DNA of 64,000 nt from Paenalkalicoccus suaedae. GTDB lineage: Bacteria > Bacillota > Bacilli > Bacillales > Salisediminibacteriaceae. Shown here piece by piece: positions 34,350-43,047 of this stretch. Numbering within the stretch: the stretch's first letter is position 1; the number at the start of each line of letters is the position of its first letter. Below the pieces are notes generated by a model. It did not search any database and was not told the origin of the DNA. It was given only the letters and a program-made list of their open reading frames with translations. The stretch covers positions 1 to 64,000 of the forward strand of contig NZ_CP041370.1 of NCBI RefSeq assembly GCF_006965545.2. The letters are read 5' to 3'. Position numbers and translations under genes: made by a program.

Positions 34350-34919
34350 ATGAATTTAGTTGAACCGATCCGAAACAGAAAAGATATAGACAACATGAAA
34401 AAGCTACTTTATTCGATGAATGAACGTGACGCCGTATATTTCATTATCGGGATAAACACTGCTTTTCGGATTAGTGACTTAATTCATTTGAAATTCAAAG
34501 ATGTTATTGACGAAAAAATGAAGCCCCTAGATTACTTTGAATTGAGAGAAACCAAAACAGGGAAACACAACAAAATTGCCATGACTAAAGGTGTTCGAAA
34601 AGCAATCGTTCAATATGTTCAGCACCGGTATGAAGGGAACCTTGACCATTACCTTTTCACCGGCCAGAAATCTAAAGATAAGCCGATTACCAGGGTGACT
34701 GCCTGGCGGAATATTAAGGCTGCAGCTGACACAATAGGCTTAAAAAACATTGGGACGCATTCATTGCGGAAAACCTTTGGTTATCATCAATACAAGAATG
34801 GAACTGATATTACGCTGCTGATGGATATGTTTAATCATAGTAGCGCGGGCATTACATTAAGATATATCGGAATTACACAGGACCAAAAGGATCAGGCTGT
34901 GAAGTCATTAGACTTATGA
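34350..34919 (+). CDS. Short tyrosine recombinase
   Basis: 189 residues from ATG behind GAAGAGGTAA. Catalytic residues in order: Arg40 (TAFRISDL), His137 and Arg140 (THSLRKTFG), His163 (FNHSS), Tyr172 (LRYIG). It has only the catalytic domain and no N-terminal arm- or core-binding domain, like small integrase-like resolvases on Bacillus plasmids and SPbeta. Probable role: resolving plasmid multimers. No recombination site could be identified. Confidence 0.88.
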   Translation: MNLVEPIRNRKDIDNMKKLLYSMNERDAVYFIIGINTAFRISDLIHLKFKDVIDEKMKPLDYFELRETKTGKHNKIAMTKGVRKAIVQYVQHRYEGNLDHYLFTGQKSKDKPITRVTAWRNIKAAADTIGLKNIGTHSLRKTFGYHQYKNGTDITLLMDMFNHSSAGITLRYIGITQDQKDQAVKSLDL

Positions 34920-34947
34920 TTTGACTACTAACTAACAGGGGGAATTC

Positions 34948-35187
34948 ATGATGTCAAAAAAAATAAAATACATGTTCGCCATTGCGCTGGTGATTACGCT
35001 AATGGTTTTATTCAGGCATATTTTATTCCTTCTGTTGGTGAAAATGGTCTTCGGCGCTTTACTGATTTTCGTTGGTATTGTTGGTGTGTATGCTCTATTT
35101 AGATTATTTGCGGGATTAATAAGTGTGGCACTTGTGGTCGCAGGAATGTTTCTTATTTTTAAGATCGTTCAATTGGCTTGTGCATAG
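34948..35187 (+). CDS. Small membrane protein with three hydrophobic segments
   Basis: 79 residues; start at tandem ATGATG (34948/34951) behind AGGGGG. Almost wholly hydrophobic after KKIKY. Family not recognised. Confidence 0.6.
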   Translation: MMSKKIKYMFAIALVITLMVLFRHILFLLLVKMVFGALLIFVGIVGVYALFRLFAGLISVALVVAGMFLIFKIVQLACA

Positions 35188-35199
35188 AAAGGAGATAGC

Positions 35200-35862
35200 A
35201 TGGAATATTTATTATTACTAACATCATTGTTACTTTTGCCTTTAGCTGCATGGGGTCCAGAAATTTTTGATGGTTTAATGAATATCTCCAATAAAATTTC
35301 TGATATGAGAGAGCTTCCTAAGAAGTACAATACGAGTAAAAAGTTAATTAGAGATTATTTGAAGATACAAAAAAATTTAAGTCTTAAAATGGATGCTATC
35401 GTATATCGCCCAAACAAGGATGTAAGTTTTACGACACTGGTGGATAATCTTAAAGATCTGTTGGATGTTCTTAGATTAGAGGCTCCACGCTTTGATCATT
35501 CTAATAAGAATGATTTATTGGTAAGGAATTTTCCTCAAGCTTATTATAAAGTATACATTCAGCTTATACGCTATGATGACTCTTTGAAAATAATATTTGA
35601 TCAATTGATATCTCTAATCTATGGTGATTATGATGACCCCCATATAAAGGAGATTAAAGCTCTTAGAGATGAAGTGACGGATATTATCGTGTCAATTAGA
35701 AGAGAAGCCGAAAACACAATTAAACCTTATCGTAGAGAGAAAAACGAATTATTTAAAGTCAATGTTAAACATGCTAAAGAAAGAATTGAATTTGAAAAAC
35801 AGTTCATAAAAGAGCAACGCGCGTTAAATAATGCCGGCTCAATTGAGTTGAATAAAATATAA
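35200..35862 (+). CDS. Anchored helical hypothetical protein
   Basis: 220 residues from ATG behind AAAGGAGATAG. A hydrophobic N-terminus (LLLLTSLLLLPLAAW) serves as anchor; the rest is helical and charged with coiled-coil ends. Family not recognised. Confidence 0.65.
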   Translation: MEYLLLLTSLLLLPLAAWGPEIFDGLMNISNKISDMRELPKKYNTSKKLIRDYLKIQKNLSLKMDAIVYRPNKDVSFTTLVDNLKDLLDVLRLEAPRFDHSNKNDLLVRNFPQAYYKVYIQLIRYDDSLKIIFDQLISLIYGDYDDPHIKEIKALRDEVTDIIVSIRREAENTIKPYRREKNELFKVNVKHAKERIEFEKQFIKEQRALNNAGSIELNKI

Positions 35863-35924
35863 GATCGTTCTTAATGACGCGTATTGCAGTGGATAGTCAA
35901 TCTAATGAAGGGGTTTAAGATAAT

Positions 35925-36242
35925 ATGAATGAGACATTGTTTAATATATTTGCAGGATTGTCTTTTATTTTCTTGTTGTTAAGCCTATTTAAAAAATTTG
36001 AACGTGTGTTTATCTCTATAGGAGCAATATTTCTAATAATGGCATTTAGTACCGGAGGGTTTGGCGAAGCACTTCGTTCATGGTTACCAGTTGATCAAGA
36101 TGTACAAAATCAAACACTCTCGGTTATAAAAACATTCCGTATTCATTTTTATATAATATTGTTTTTTGGAATCTTGGGAGTCATTATCAGTCTATTTGTT
36201 CGGCATAAAAGGAATAATTCTAGTGTAAGTGAAGAGGAGTGA
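35925..36242 (+). CDS. Membrane protein, last gene of the conjugation operon
   Basis: 105 residues with three membrane helices (~5-22, ~28-46, ~72-92) and a hydrophilic C-terminus. ATG behind AAGGGGTTTAAG. Followed by a terminator that seems to close the long operon. Family not recognised. Confidence 0.6.
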   Translation: MNETLFNIFAGLSFIFLLLSLFKKFERVFISIGAIFLIMAFSTGGFGEALRSWLPVDQDVQNQTLSVIKTFRIHFYIILFFGILGVIISLFVRHKRNNSSVSEEE

Positions 36243-36256
36243 ATTTGAAATTGAAT

Positions 36257-36296
36257 TTAAAAAAAGTTATCGGGGTAATCCTGATGACTTTTTTTG
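36257..36296 (+). terminator. Probable end of the conjugation operon
   Basis: Imperfect stem AAAGTTATCGGG with CCTGATGACTTT and seven T. Downstream genes have their own promoter. Confidence 0.65.
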
Positions 36297-36327
36297 TTGA
36301 TTAATTTCCTATAGAGCAATCAAGAGG

Positions 36328-36333
36328 TATAAT
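36328..36333 (+). promoter_or_regulatory. -10 element for the DUF4062 gene
   Basis: TATAAT at 36328-36333, 33 bp before the CTG start. No convincing -35 box; the hexamer 17 bp upstream is CTATAG-like. Confidence 0.4.
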
Positions 36334-36365
36334 TTTCAATATGGAAGTGAGAGGGGGAGAGCACG

Positions 36366-37562
36366 CTGGTTATTGATAAGACGAGAATATTTATCAGTTC
36401 AGCATACGAAGAGTCCTTAAAGACACCGAGAAAAATCATCAAAAAACACTTAGAAGAATGTGGCCATGAGGTACCCATCTTTGAAGAAGAAGATTTTGGA
36501 ACATGGAAGCCGGATACAATGAAGCATTGCATCGAAGTAGTTGAGAAAAGCGACATTGTCATATTACTGATAAACACTAAATCAGGTGAAGAACCGGAAT
36601 TAAGATGGGGGAATGTAACACCTACATACTTGGAATTCCAAGAAGCTTGGAAAAAGAAGAAGCACATTTTGGTTTTCGTAAATCCGGATATCAAAAAGAG
36701 GTTCTTTGAATTAAAAAAGGATTTTGACTCACTATATAACCAATATATTGAAGAGAACCATAGGCCGCCTGATTCACCCTTTGATCCTTTCGAAAACTGG
36801 ATCGCCAGTCAGGATGGAATGGTTAAAAGACATTTAGAAGCTGCTGATCCTTTTGTTTGGGCATTTTTATATGACATATATATAAAAAGGTATTGGTTGT
36901 ATGAATTTGATTATGCACAATCGGAAAAAGAGGCTAAACAAATTGCTCAAATGATCAGCAATTCTTTAAAGACGGTTGTTGACTTTATCCCTAGGTTAGA
37001 CGAGTTAACTGAGATTGAAGAGCAGCAGTCATATTTAGTAGAATACGCCGAACACACCCTTACTATGCTCCATCAAAGAAATTTAATATTGAATAAAGAG
37101 CAACAAGATTGGTCAAACTTTTTAAAACAAGGGATTGAATTTCTTAACCACAGTTACGAAATCATACAGGCTAAAGATACAAACCCAGTAGTCGTTAATC
37201 ATATCAATTCATGTTATGCTGCTTCGTTATATTCTCAGGATGGAGAAACATTAAGATTGGTCGGAAAAGCAGGAGATATAACAGCTCCGGAAGTATTTGC
37301 ATTATACGAAGAGGGAATTCATGTTGTTGATGCCTTCAATCAAGGTGAACGATTAATTACTTACAGGGAAGATAAAAAGACATTCTACATCACTGAGGCC
37401 ATTGATAACTTTGTTCTATGCCTTCATTTTTCACTTGAAGAGGATTGGAATGTAAAGCGTGCTGAAGCATACGCACAAGAGGTTGAATGTGCTATAATGG
37501 ATAAACACCAACTCTATTTTGAATTTTTGAACTTGCTGATAGGAGGGAGCACTAATGAGTAG
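36366..37562 (+). CDS. DUF4062-like protein with a C-terminal GAF-like domain
   Basis: 398 residues if started at CTG 36366, 7 nt after GAGAGGGGGAG; the first ATG (36519) would cut the conserved start. Residues ~5-70 (TRIFISSAYEESLKTPR, VPIFEEEDF, SDIVILLINTKSG) match DUF4062, a TIR/flavodoxin-like module seen in NTPase defence and signalling proteins. A helical middle follows, then a GAF-like end (NSCYAASLYSQDGETLRLV ... FVLCLHFSLEEDW). It overlaps a small basic protein gene by 8 nt. Activity unknown. Confidence 0.7.
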   Translation: MVIDKTRIFISSAYEESLKTPRKIIKKHLEECGHEVPIFEEEDFGTWKPDTMKHCIEVVEKSDIVILLINTKSGEEPELRWGNVTPTYLEFQEAWKKKKHILVFVNPDIKKRFFELKKDFDSLYNQYIEENHRPPDSPFDPFENWIASQDGMVKRHLEAADPFVWAFLYDIYIKRYWLYEFDYAQSEKEAKQIAQMISNSLKTVVDFIPRLDELTEIEEQQSYLVEYAEHTLTMLHQRNLILNKEQQDWSNFLKQGIEFLNHSYEIIQAKDTNPVVVNHINSCYAASLYSQDGETLRLVGKAGDITAPEVFALYEEGIHVVDAFNQGERLITYREDKKTFYITEAIDNFVLCLHFSLEEDWNVKRAEAYAQEVECAIMDKHQLYFEFLNLLIGGSTNE

Positions 37563-37800
37563 AGAACTTGCGAATTACAGTAGCTCTGGCTCGGTTGTTG
37601 TTAAACGTTCCCCAGCTGTAAGGGCAAGAAAAGTTAAAGGTTCTGCCGGAACTAGGGCTAGAAAAATTACAGCCGATGGTAAGTATATTCCTTCTCAAAA
37701 TCTAAGAAGAACAATTTCTAAAATGAATTCGAATGTTCGGTCTTTAAATGATTTATTGAATAAGTCAAATCAAATTAAATCAGATCAGGAAAATCGTTAA
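37555..37800 (+). CDS. Small basic partner of the DUF4062 gene
   Basis: 81 residues from ATG behind TAGGAGGGAG, overlapping the previous gene. Very basic with two KRSP/ARKVK-type repeats (RARKVKGSAGTRARKI), then a helical end. It could bind nucleic acid or the upstream protein. Terminator at 37804-37838 closes the pair. Confidence 0.65.
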   Translation: MSRELANYSSSGSVVVKRSPAVRARKVKGSAGTRARKITADGKYIPSQNLRRTISKMNSNVRSLNDLLNKSNQIKSDQENR

Positions 37801-37803
37801 AAT

Positions 37804-37838
37804 AGTAATCGTCCTTTTTATTAAAGGACGATTTTTTG
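37804..37838 (+). terminator. Terminator of the DUF4062 pair
   Basis: Stem AATCGTCCTTT/AAAGGACGATT, 5-nt loop, T tail. Confidence 0.85.
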
Positions 37839-37866
37839 TTTATAGGCAGGAAAAGACCGTGCGTCA

Positions 37867-37996
37867 GTATCCTCTATACAGCTGAAGGTAAGATCCGGCC
37901 GCATCCGGAATCCAGGAAAGCAGGCGCGCTGCGCCGGTGCTGTGGCAGCTGAAGAAAGAGGTCGATGCCAGGTATCGGAGCACCTGGAAATACGGT
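37867..37996. repeat. Dispersed GC-rich repeat, copy 2
   Basis: Order of words: CAGCTGAAGG, ATCCGGCCGCATCCGGAATC, CAGGAAAGCAGGCGCG, GTGGCAGCTGAAGAAAGAGG, TCGATGCCAGG, GGAGCACCTGG. Same family as 30913-31010 and 57600-57815. It fills much of a 414-bp gap that otherwise holds TGTAACAGTG repeats (38097-38148). Confidence 0.7.
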
Positions 37997-38214
37997 GAGG
38001 CCCGCGACATCCCCAATCTTATACGTTAGCGACATTGAAAATTTCCGAAGAGGGAGGTTGAAACGTTGATAAAGAAAGGTTTTCGTGATTGTAACAGTGT
38101 AACAGGTTTACTCGTTAACAAATTTACTGTGTAACAGTGTTAGTGGGCTATTTTATTTTTTTTGCTGTGGATTTTTTAAAAAAAGAGTGGGGGAGTAGTT
38201 ATGTAATGGAGAGG

Positions 38215-39027
38215 TTACTCTCTCCAAGAAACGAATGAAGGTAAACGAAGTTTCCCGTGTTTGGTCATAAAACGATGTTTAACTTTGCACGAGACAGGTT
38301 CAACAAAAACAAAATCTTCAGTTTCAGACTTTAATTTTTTCATTGAATGAAACTTATGTCGCTCTGACTTTGGCATAAATTCCATCATGCCAGCGGGCGT
38401 GCCATCTTGGTAAGACAGCAGAAATTTTATATCTTTACGTGTGTAGCCGATTATCAGCACTTCAGTAAAGTCATAATTAATGACTTTAATCCAGTTCTTA
38501 GACCGTTTTCCGATTTCATATACTGAGTTTGCTTTTTTTAGGACGATGCCCTCTAATCCTTTTTCTTTAACCATATTGAAATAGGAGACACCATTTCCTT
38601 TTATCCCTTCAAGTACAAAAGCATTCGGATGGTTTATTTCAAGACCTTTAAGCACTTCTTTACGTTGCGTTAGTGGGTTTGATGCGATGGATTGGCCGTT
38701 TGAATAAATGACATCGAAAATGCAATATACGATCTTATGTGGGGACTTATTGGACATAAACCGTTCCATAACAGCCTCAAAGTCAGGAGATCCATCGGCA
38801 CCGGTTACGATTATTTCGCCATCTAACACCGTACCGTCAGGAACATCTAAATTCAATAACTCAGGAAACTTGCTGCTAACTTCATTGTTGTGACGTGTAT
38901 AAAGCTTTATATGATTATTGAATTTTGATAGTACAATCCGTATACCATCAAATTTAAGCTCACTGATATAAGAATCATCATCGAATGGTTCTTTTGTGGA
39001 TTCAAGCAGCATAGGGGATATAAACAA
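38215..39027 (-). CDS. ATP-dependent DNA ligase
   Basis: 270 residues from TTG behind AAGGGAGGTGAT. Motif I ELKFDGIR (Lys25 as the adenylated residue), TVLDGEIIV (motif III), GLEGIVLKK (motif IV) and NWIKV (motif V) are all present. Minimal catalytic length with an OB-fold, like YoqV of SPbeta. It is the first gene of the leftward accessory region and could seal the transferred strand. Confidence 0.9.
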   Translation of the reverse strand: MFISPMLLESTKEPFDDDSYISELKFDGIRIVLSKFNNHIKLYTRHNNEVSSKFPELLNLDVPDGTVLDGEIIVTGADGSPDFEAVMERFMSNKSPHKIVYCIFDVIYSNGQSIASNPLTQRKEVLKGLEINHPNAFVLEGIKGNGVSYFNMVKEKGLEGIVLKKANSVYEIGKRSKNWIKVINYDFTEVLIIGYTRKDIKFLLSYQDGTPAGMMEFMPKSERHKFHSMKKLKSETEDFVFVEPVSCKVKHRFMTKHGKLRLPSFVSWRE

Positions 39028-39196
39028 AAAATCACCTCCCTTATGAAATAATAAAGGAAGGACGATGGCCTATAAAGTCATTTGAACCTGGTATATAATG
39101 CAAACTGTTTGAAACAAGAATCACCGGAAGCTCGAAGAAAATTGGAAACAGACAATTTTTCTTTTCAGAATTTTTTACATATGCTATAGTTGCTCT

Positions 39197-39320
39197 AAAG
39201 TTAAACATTAAAGCAAAATAAATGGTTCCTATATACTTTGGCAGTATCTGAGGCTAATTATATGATAAGGAACAAGCCCAAATTAGGGGGGAGTGACCAA
39301 TAGTCACTCTCCCCTTTTAG
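39197..39320 (+). ncRNA. Candidate small RNA with its own promoter and terminator
   Basis: Promoter TTTTCA, 17 bp, TATAGT (39185-39190) with TGC extended -10; terminator stem GGGGAGTGAC/GTCACTCTCCCC with TTTT at 39286-39320. The ~125-nt product has no ORF over nine codons. It lies in the 508-bp gap between the ligase and the tandem toxin peptides. Function unknown. Confidence 0.5.
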
Positions 39321-39535
39321 TTACTAAATATATTTTGTTTCTTTAAGACATTTAAAACAAGAATTGATGTTTTGTTATAACATCAAACTGATAAAAATAA
39401 TGAAGAGACATCAAGTAAAAGCATAGGCGGAACGTCAGTTTGTTAGGATTTCATTAAAAAGCATCATCGGAATTGTAACAAAAAAAAGTGGGGATAATGT
39501 TGGTTACTACGGAAATTTGAAAGGAGGTGATTGTA

Positions 39536-39598
39536 ATGGTTGAAGGGCTGATTGTTCTAGCGTTTTTTTCGCTTTGGTTGATCTTGTTAAAAAAATAG
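39536..39598 (+). CDS. 20-residue type I toxin-like peptide, copy 1
   Basis: ATG behind AAAGGAGGTGATTGTA. VEGLIVLAFFSLWLILLKK: one hydrophobic helix with a Lys end. The stop lies in a hairpin TAGACCTCCC/GGGAAGTCTA (39596-39639), the usual layout of short type I toxin messages. An identical peptide follows at 39752. Confidence 0.65.
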   Translation: MVEGLIVLAFFSLWLILLKK

Positions 39599-39751
39599 AC
39601 CTCCCGCAAGCCGAAAAATCTAGAGGGAAGTCTACCAAAATTTAAGTTTCCACTGTCCAGGGTATTGGTAGTACCCTGACAGGGAAATCCCTGACATTAT
39701 TATTTCCAATATGTAAGAATTTATGCTCGATCAAATAAGGAGGTGATTGTA

Positions 39752-39814
39752 ATGGTTGAAGGGCTGATTGTTCTAGCGTTTTTTTCGCTTTGGTTGATCT
39801 TGTTAAAAAAATAG
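39752..39814 (+). CDS. 20-residue type I toxin-like peptide, copy 2
   Basis: Peptide identical to copy 1, same ribosome site and downstream hairpin. The duplicated DNA block is about 130 bp (39522-39655 and 39738-39880), with a few differences in the 3' part. Tandem identical toxin genes are common for type I modules. Confidence 0.65.
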   Translation: MVEGLIVLAFFSLWLILLKK

Positions 39815-40050
39815 ACCTCCCGCAAGCCGAAAAATCTAAAGGGAAGTCTACAAAAATTTAAGTTTTCCACTGTCCAAGGTGTTGGTAGCACTTTGGGCTA
39901 CTTATCATGTTATCAAATAGAGGTATTAATGTCATCTAACAAAAATAACCCCGGATGGTCATGTCCGGGGCCGGTAGAAATCAATCCTCAAGCACAAAGA
40001 TTGATTATATGTAATGATACACATCGTGGTGAGATATGTAAACCAGGATG

Positions 40051-40518
40051 TTACTTGGAGTATATCTTCATTTTTTCATTGGTCTTTTTGCCGTTCTTAA
40101 TCTTATCCAGGTACTTTTTAAGAAAAGAATCATATAGACTATCCGGAATATATCCAAGTCTTTGCAGCAAGAGATTTTCAACGATATTCATTTTCTTTGT
40201 GAGGAATTGATAATCATTCCTGGATTCCTGTGAATCAGTGTTACCGGTCGCCGCCTTCTTATAAAGTTCATTATACTTTTGGCTGCGTTTTTGTCTGATA
40301 AGCTTTAACAAGCAAAGCAACTCATATGTGTGAAAAGTCATTAATTCAGGTGTAGTCTTGTAAAGGTCCTCTTCATCGGCAGTTTCACGGAAGGGAACTG
40401 TTTTGCGGCTGCCATCTTCTTCGGCGTCTTTTATCTTGATCATGCAGAATTCACATTCATAATAGTTAGATTCGTTTTCTTTTGCTACGGGGCTACCGCA
40501 GTATGGGCAAGTTTTCAT
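40051..40518 (-). CDS. Zinc-ribbon protein
   Basis: 155 residues. An N-terminal zinc ribbon with CPYC (4-7) and CEFC, then a helical domain with a basic end. Start overlaps the upstream gene's stop by ATGA. Last gene of leftward operon A. Function unknown; nucleic-acid binding plausible. Confidence 0.65.
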   Translation of the reverse strand: MKTCPYCGSPVAKENESNYYECEFCMIKIKDAEEDGSRKTVPFRETADEEDLYKTTPELMTFHTYELLCLLKLIRQKRSQKYNELYKKAATGNTDSQESRNDYQFLTKKMNIVENLLLQRLGYIPDSLYDSFLKKYLDKIKNGKKTNEKMKIYSK

Positions 40519-41312
40519 TTCATTGATCTCCCGTCAGTTAGATTTTTAATGTTCTCATTAAGTGAATTCATTAATGAGTGATGTTTTTCGAGGAATTCTT
40601 TCATTTCTTTAGTCTTTTTATCTTTAAATGACTCATTGGCGGATAAAGCAAATGAATAGTATCCTTTAAGCAATTCATTTACTTTATCAATTTCAGCTTT
40701 TAAGTCCACAACATCAGGAATCTTGCAAAAGTTTTCTAAGGTGGCTAGTGCATAACAAATAGATTCCGAAAACTCTAAGATTATATCTTTGTTCTGTTTT
40801 TTTAATAACTCAATAGGGGCCCACACTTTAGCCTTGATTTCTCTATTTAACAGAGAGCATTTTTCAGAACTTATACTTTCCTTTTTTACTCTAGGTCTGA
40901 AGTAGTTGTATTCAACGTATTTCAGCAATCCTAAAAATTTTTTGTATCTAGTTATTTCAATACTATCACGAGGATGTCCCAAAACTTTAAAGTAAGATGG
41001 CGCCTTTTTGCTATCGGTAAATGAAAAAGATCTACGATACAGTTCCAGTTCATCTTCTGGATCTTCTTTATCTGTGGTATAGGCAAAACATACAAGTCTA
41101 AAGTCAATTTCTTGATAAATATCTGTGCCATACGCTCTTACATAATATTCATTCACCTTTGCGTTGCGGAATTCTGCCCCTTTTCTAAAAAACTCGTAAA
41201 CAACACCTTTTTTAAAGCCATACAAACGCTCATAAATATCGTTAAGACAAACCACTGTATACAGATATTCAATAGGAAGTTCTTTTTCTAAAGGAAGTAT
41301 AGTTTTACACAT
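40515..41312 (-). CDS. Hypothetical protein
   Basis: 265 residues from ATG 41312 behind AAAGGTG; the open frame extends to 41396 through the nuclease gene, without a ribosome site. Soluble, helical, with conserved-looking aromatic motifs (YEFFRKGAEFRNAKVNEYYV). Family not recognised. In operon A, coupled to the zinc-ribbon gene. Confidence 0.6.
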   Translation of the reverse strand: MCKTILPLEKELPIEYLYTVVCLNDIYERLYGFKKGVVYEFFRKGAEFRNAKVNEYYVRAYGTDIYQEIDFRLVCFAYTTDKEDPEDELELYRRSFSFTDSKKAPSYFKVLGHPRDSIEITRYKKFLGLLKYVEYNYFRPRVKKESISSEKCSLLNREIKAKVWAPIELLKKQNKDIILEFSESICYALATLENFCKIPDVVDLKAEIDKVNELLKGYYSFALSANESFKDKKTKEMKEFLEKHHSLMNSLNENIKNLTDGRSMK

Positions 41313-41316
41313 TGTT

Positions 41317-41844
41317 TTATTCACCTTTCTTATTATTCCATAATCCCAATTTCTTTTTCTTTGCTTCTTTTTCAGCTTGTTTGTATTCATCTTCATATTT
41401 AATATTTGGTGGAAAAACAGCTAAACGAGCATAGCCCTTCTCTAAGAGAATTTTGTTAAATGAGGTCCCGTCCTTTAAAAATACGTATGCCAATAGTCTA
41501 TCGTATTTATCACGCTTTTCTTTGTCGTATTCCAGATAAACACTTTGATTCTCTAACGTCTTTTTTGAAAAGGCTGAAGCTTCTTTTCCATAAGGCTGCA
41601 CTGCTTTTGTTGGATGGACTGTTTCCGGAGTATCGACCAATATTAAACGGATTCTTTCCTCAGTACCATTAACATCGGCAATAAATGTGTCTCCATCTAT
41701 AACGCGTCTAACAGTTACCTCAATTTTATCAGATAGATCAACGGTCTTTTCAGTTGTTCCAGAATGGCTGCTGCTAACGCCCTGGCATCCACTAAGTAGG
41801 ATGACCAGGACGGCCAAAGCTTGCATTAACTTTCGAGTTAGCAT
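41317..41844 (-). CDS. Secreted thermonuclease (SNase) lipoprotein
   Basis: 175 residues from ATG behind AAAGGAGAAAG. Signal with lipobox LLSGC (Cys20). SNase motifs: VIDGDTFIADVNG, RIRLILVDTPET, YGKEAS and DKYDRLLAYVFL, with the catalytic Arg/Glu/Arg set in place. Close to YncB/Nuc enzymes. It degrades extracellular DNA or RNA at the cell surface, which could limit competing DNA uptake. Confidence 0.88.
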   Translation of the reverse strand: MLTRKLMQALAVLVILLSGCQGVSSSHSGTTEKTVDLSDKIEVTVRRVIDGDTFIADVNGTEERIRLILVDTPETVHPTKAVQPYGKEASAFSKKTLENQSVYLEYDKEKRDKYDRLLAYVFLKDGTSFNKILLEKGYARLAVFPPNIKYEDEYKQAEKEAKKKKLGLWNNKKGE

Positions 41845-42131
41845 GTTCTTTCTCCTTTGAGCGTTTTTTTGGCTGAGAGGAATATGGCTGTAATTTTAAT
41901 TACAGCTAAAATTCCTGATGTGCCTGCCGGCAGGTATTGAATAACCAGGTTGTGCTGCGGAAATGTACCCGATTCTGTGAAGACAATTTGATTGTCAGTT
42001 TTATTGAATGCCATAGTATTATAGTCTAAATCTTCAGCAATAAAATCCGTTTCTGGTAGAGTGATAGTACGGTTCAAGTGAGGCGTTAGATGATCGGACA
42101 CATCCAAATGCCATGACATAGCTTTCTTCAT
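41838..42131 (-). CDS. Small protein, first gene of leftward operon A
   Basis: 97 residues from ATG; its AAAAGGAG site comes from the end of leader repeat A. Contains HLNRTITLPETDFIAEDLDY and a hydrophobic C-terminal segment (GILAVIKITAIFLSA). Overlaps the nuclease gene by 7 nt. Family not recognised. Confidence 0.6.
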   Translation of the reverse strand: MKKAMSWHLDVSDHLTPHLNRTITLPETDFIAEDLDYNTMAFNKTDNQIVFTESGTFPQHNLVIQYLPAGTSGILAVIKITAIFLSAKKTLKGERTC

Positions 42132-42140
42132 GATTCATTC

Positions 42141-42650
42141 TCCTTTTTTTAAGACTTTTTTGGTTTTGCTTGGGGAGCCAATCAGCATTCACAGTCGAAA
42201 GGACACAAGGGGTTACGAGCCGTTGAGGGGTGTTCTGTAGCCCTTTACGGATCGTTAAGACCAATTTATTTGTGGCAGCTGCGGGCAGCTGTCCGTTTAC
42301 AAAAAAATTGGCGGCCCTTGTGTGCTTTTATGAAACACGGATAGTAACGCGGCGGGCGTGCCCGGCGTGTTGCTTGCCGATGTTGAATGTGAAATGCTAA
42401 AGCCCCCGGACAGCTTCAGCTGGCCAAGTATGGGGGCGTTTGGCTGAGCAAAAACAAAAAAGGCGTCTAAAAAAAGGATTTAATCATGCCGGCGGCTGCC
42501 GGCATTCTTTTTGCGGAAATGCGACCGGGGCTTTCTGGGAGCCTTTCTGCTTCTTTTGGGTTTAAGAGGCTGCTTTAGCAGCCTCCAAGCAGGCTCGATG
42601 CCTGCGTTTTAATCAAGGAAAACTTTAGTTTTCCGACCTTGCGTAACCGG
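42141..42650 (-). repeat. Leader repeat A (divergent, shortened copy)
   Basis: First of five related hairpin-rich elements, each just upstream of a leftward operon. This copy diverges at its left end and lacks the ~180-bp part beginning ATCTTCCGTCCTCGTTCACT found in the others, passing directly into the three-hairpin tail (GAGGCTGCTTTAGCAGCCTC, GCAGGCTCGATGCCTGC, GGAAAACTTTAGTTTTCC). It fills the 559-bp gap between genes. Confidence 0.9.
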
Positions 42651-42690
42651 CAAAAGCCGGTTGCGATTTTAGCCGCAACAAATTTTGCGC

Positions 42691-42948
42691 CTAATTTGAA
42701 CTCACGAGTTTTAAGTCTTTTTCGTGAACTATTGGACCATCTTCCACGTCCCAGAAAGATAAACTTTCATCCTCACGTAAAAGAGCTTCCGTATCTTTAT
42801 AGTAAAAATCAACTGCTACGTGTGACATCTCCTCATCTTCTTTGTCATGCCAAATAACTTTCCCTATTGTACCTTTTGGGAAGTGCCCCCATGGTGAATC
42901 GTGATCAACTAAAAGCTGTACTTTTGCACCTTTTCGAAATGTTTTCAT
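42691..42948 (-). CDS. Small protein of leftward operon B
   Basis: 85 residues from ATG behind AAAGGAGGAA. The FRKGAKVQLLVDHDSPWGHF, then PKGTIGKVI pattern suggests a small SH3/KOW-like beta barrel. Second gene after the ArdC-like gene. Function unknown. Confidence 0.6.
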   Translation of the reverse strand: MKTFRKGAKVQLLVDHDSPWGHFPKGTIGKVIWHDKEDEEMSHVAVDFYYKDTEALLREDESLSFWDVEDGPIVHEKDLKLVSSN

Positions 42949-42974
42949 GTTTTTTCCTCCTTTGATTTTTGCTG

Positions 42975-43045
42975 TCCATAAGTAAATGCGGGGGGACCAG
43001 CCCCGCGAGTTTTTCCTTGTGCTTGTGTTTTTGATTCCTACCTGT
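42975..43045 (-). repeat. Short intergenic hairpin element, copy 1
   Basis: Hairpin GCGGGG/CCCCGC followed on the + strand by TGTGCTTGTGTTTTTGATTC and CTACC. One of four intergenic copies (others near 45660, 46858, 48955) in which the stem sequence differs but pairing is kept while the GTGTTTTTRATTYCTACC block is conserved. Confidence 0.7.
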
Positions 43046-43047
43046 AT

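Noticed and set aside
38066..38134. 22-codon TTG ORF behind GGGAGG
   Set aside because: A leader peptide is possible, but its codons coincide with the GTAACAG repeats and nothing follows on that strand.
39893..40210. 105-codon rightward ORF
   Set aside because: It opposes the zinc-ribbon gene, lacks a ribosome site at its start and has shadow-frame composition.
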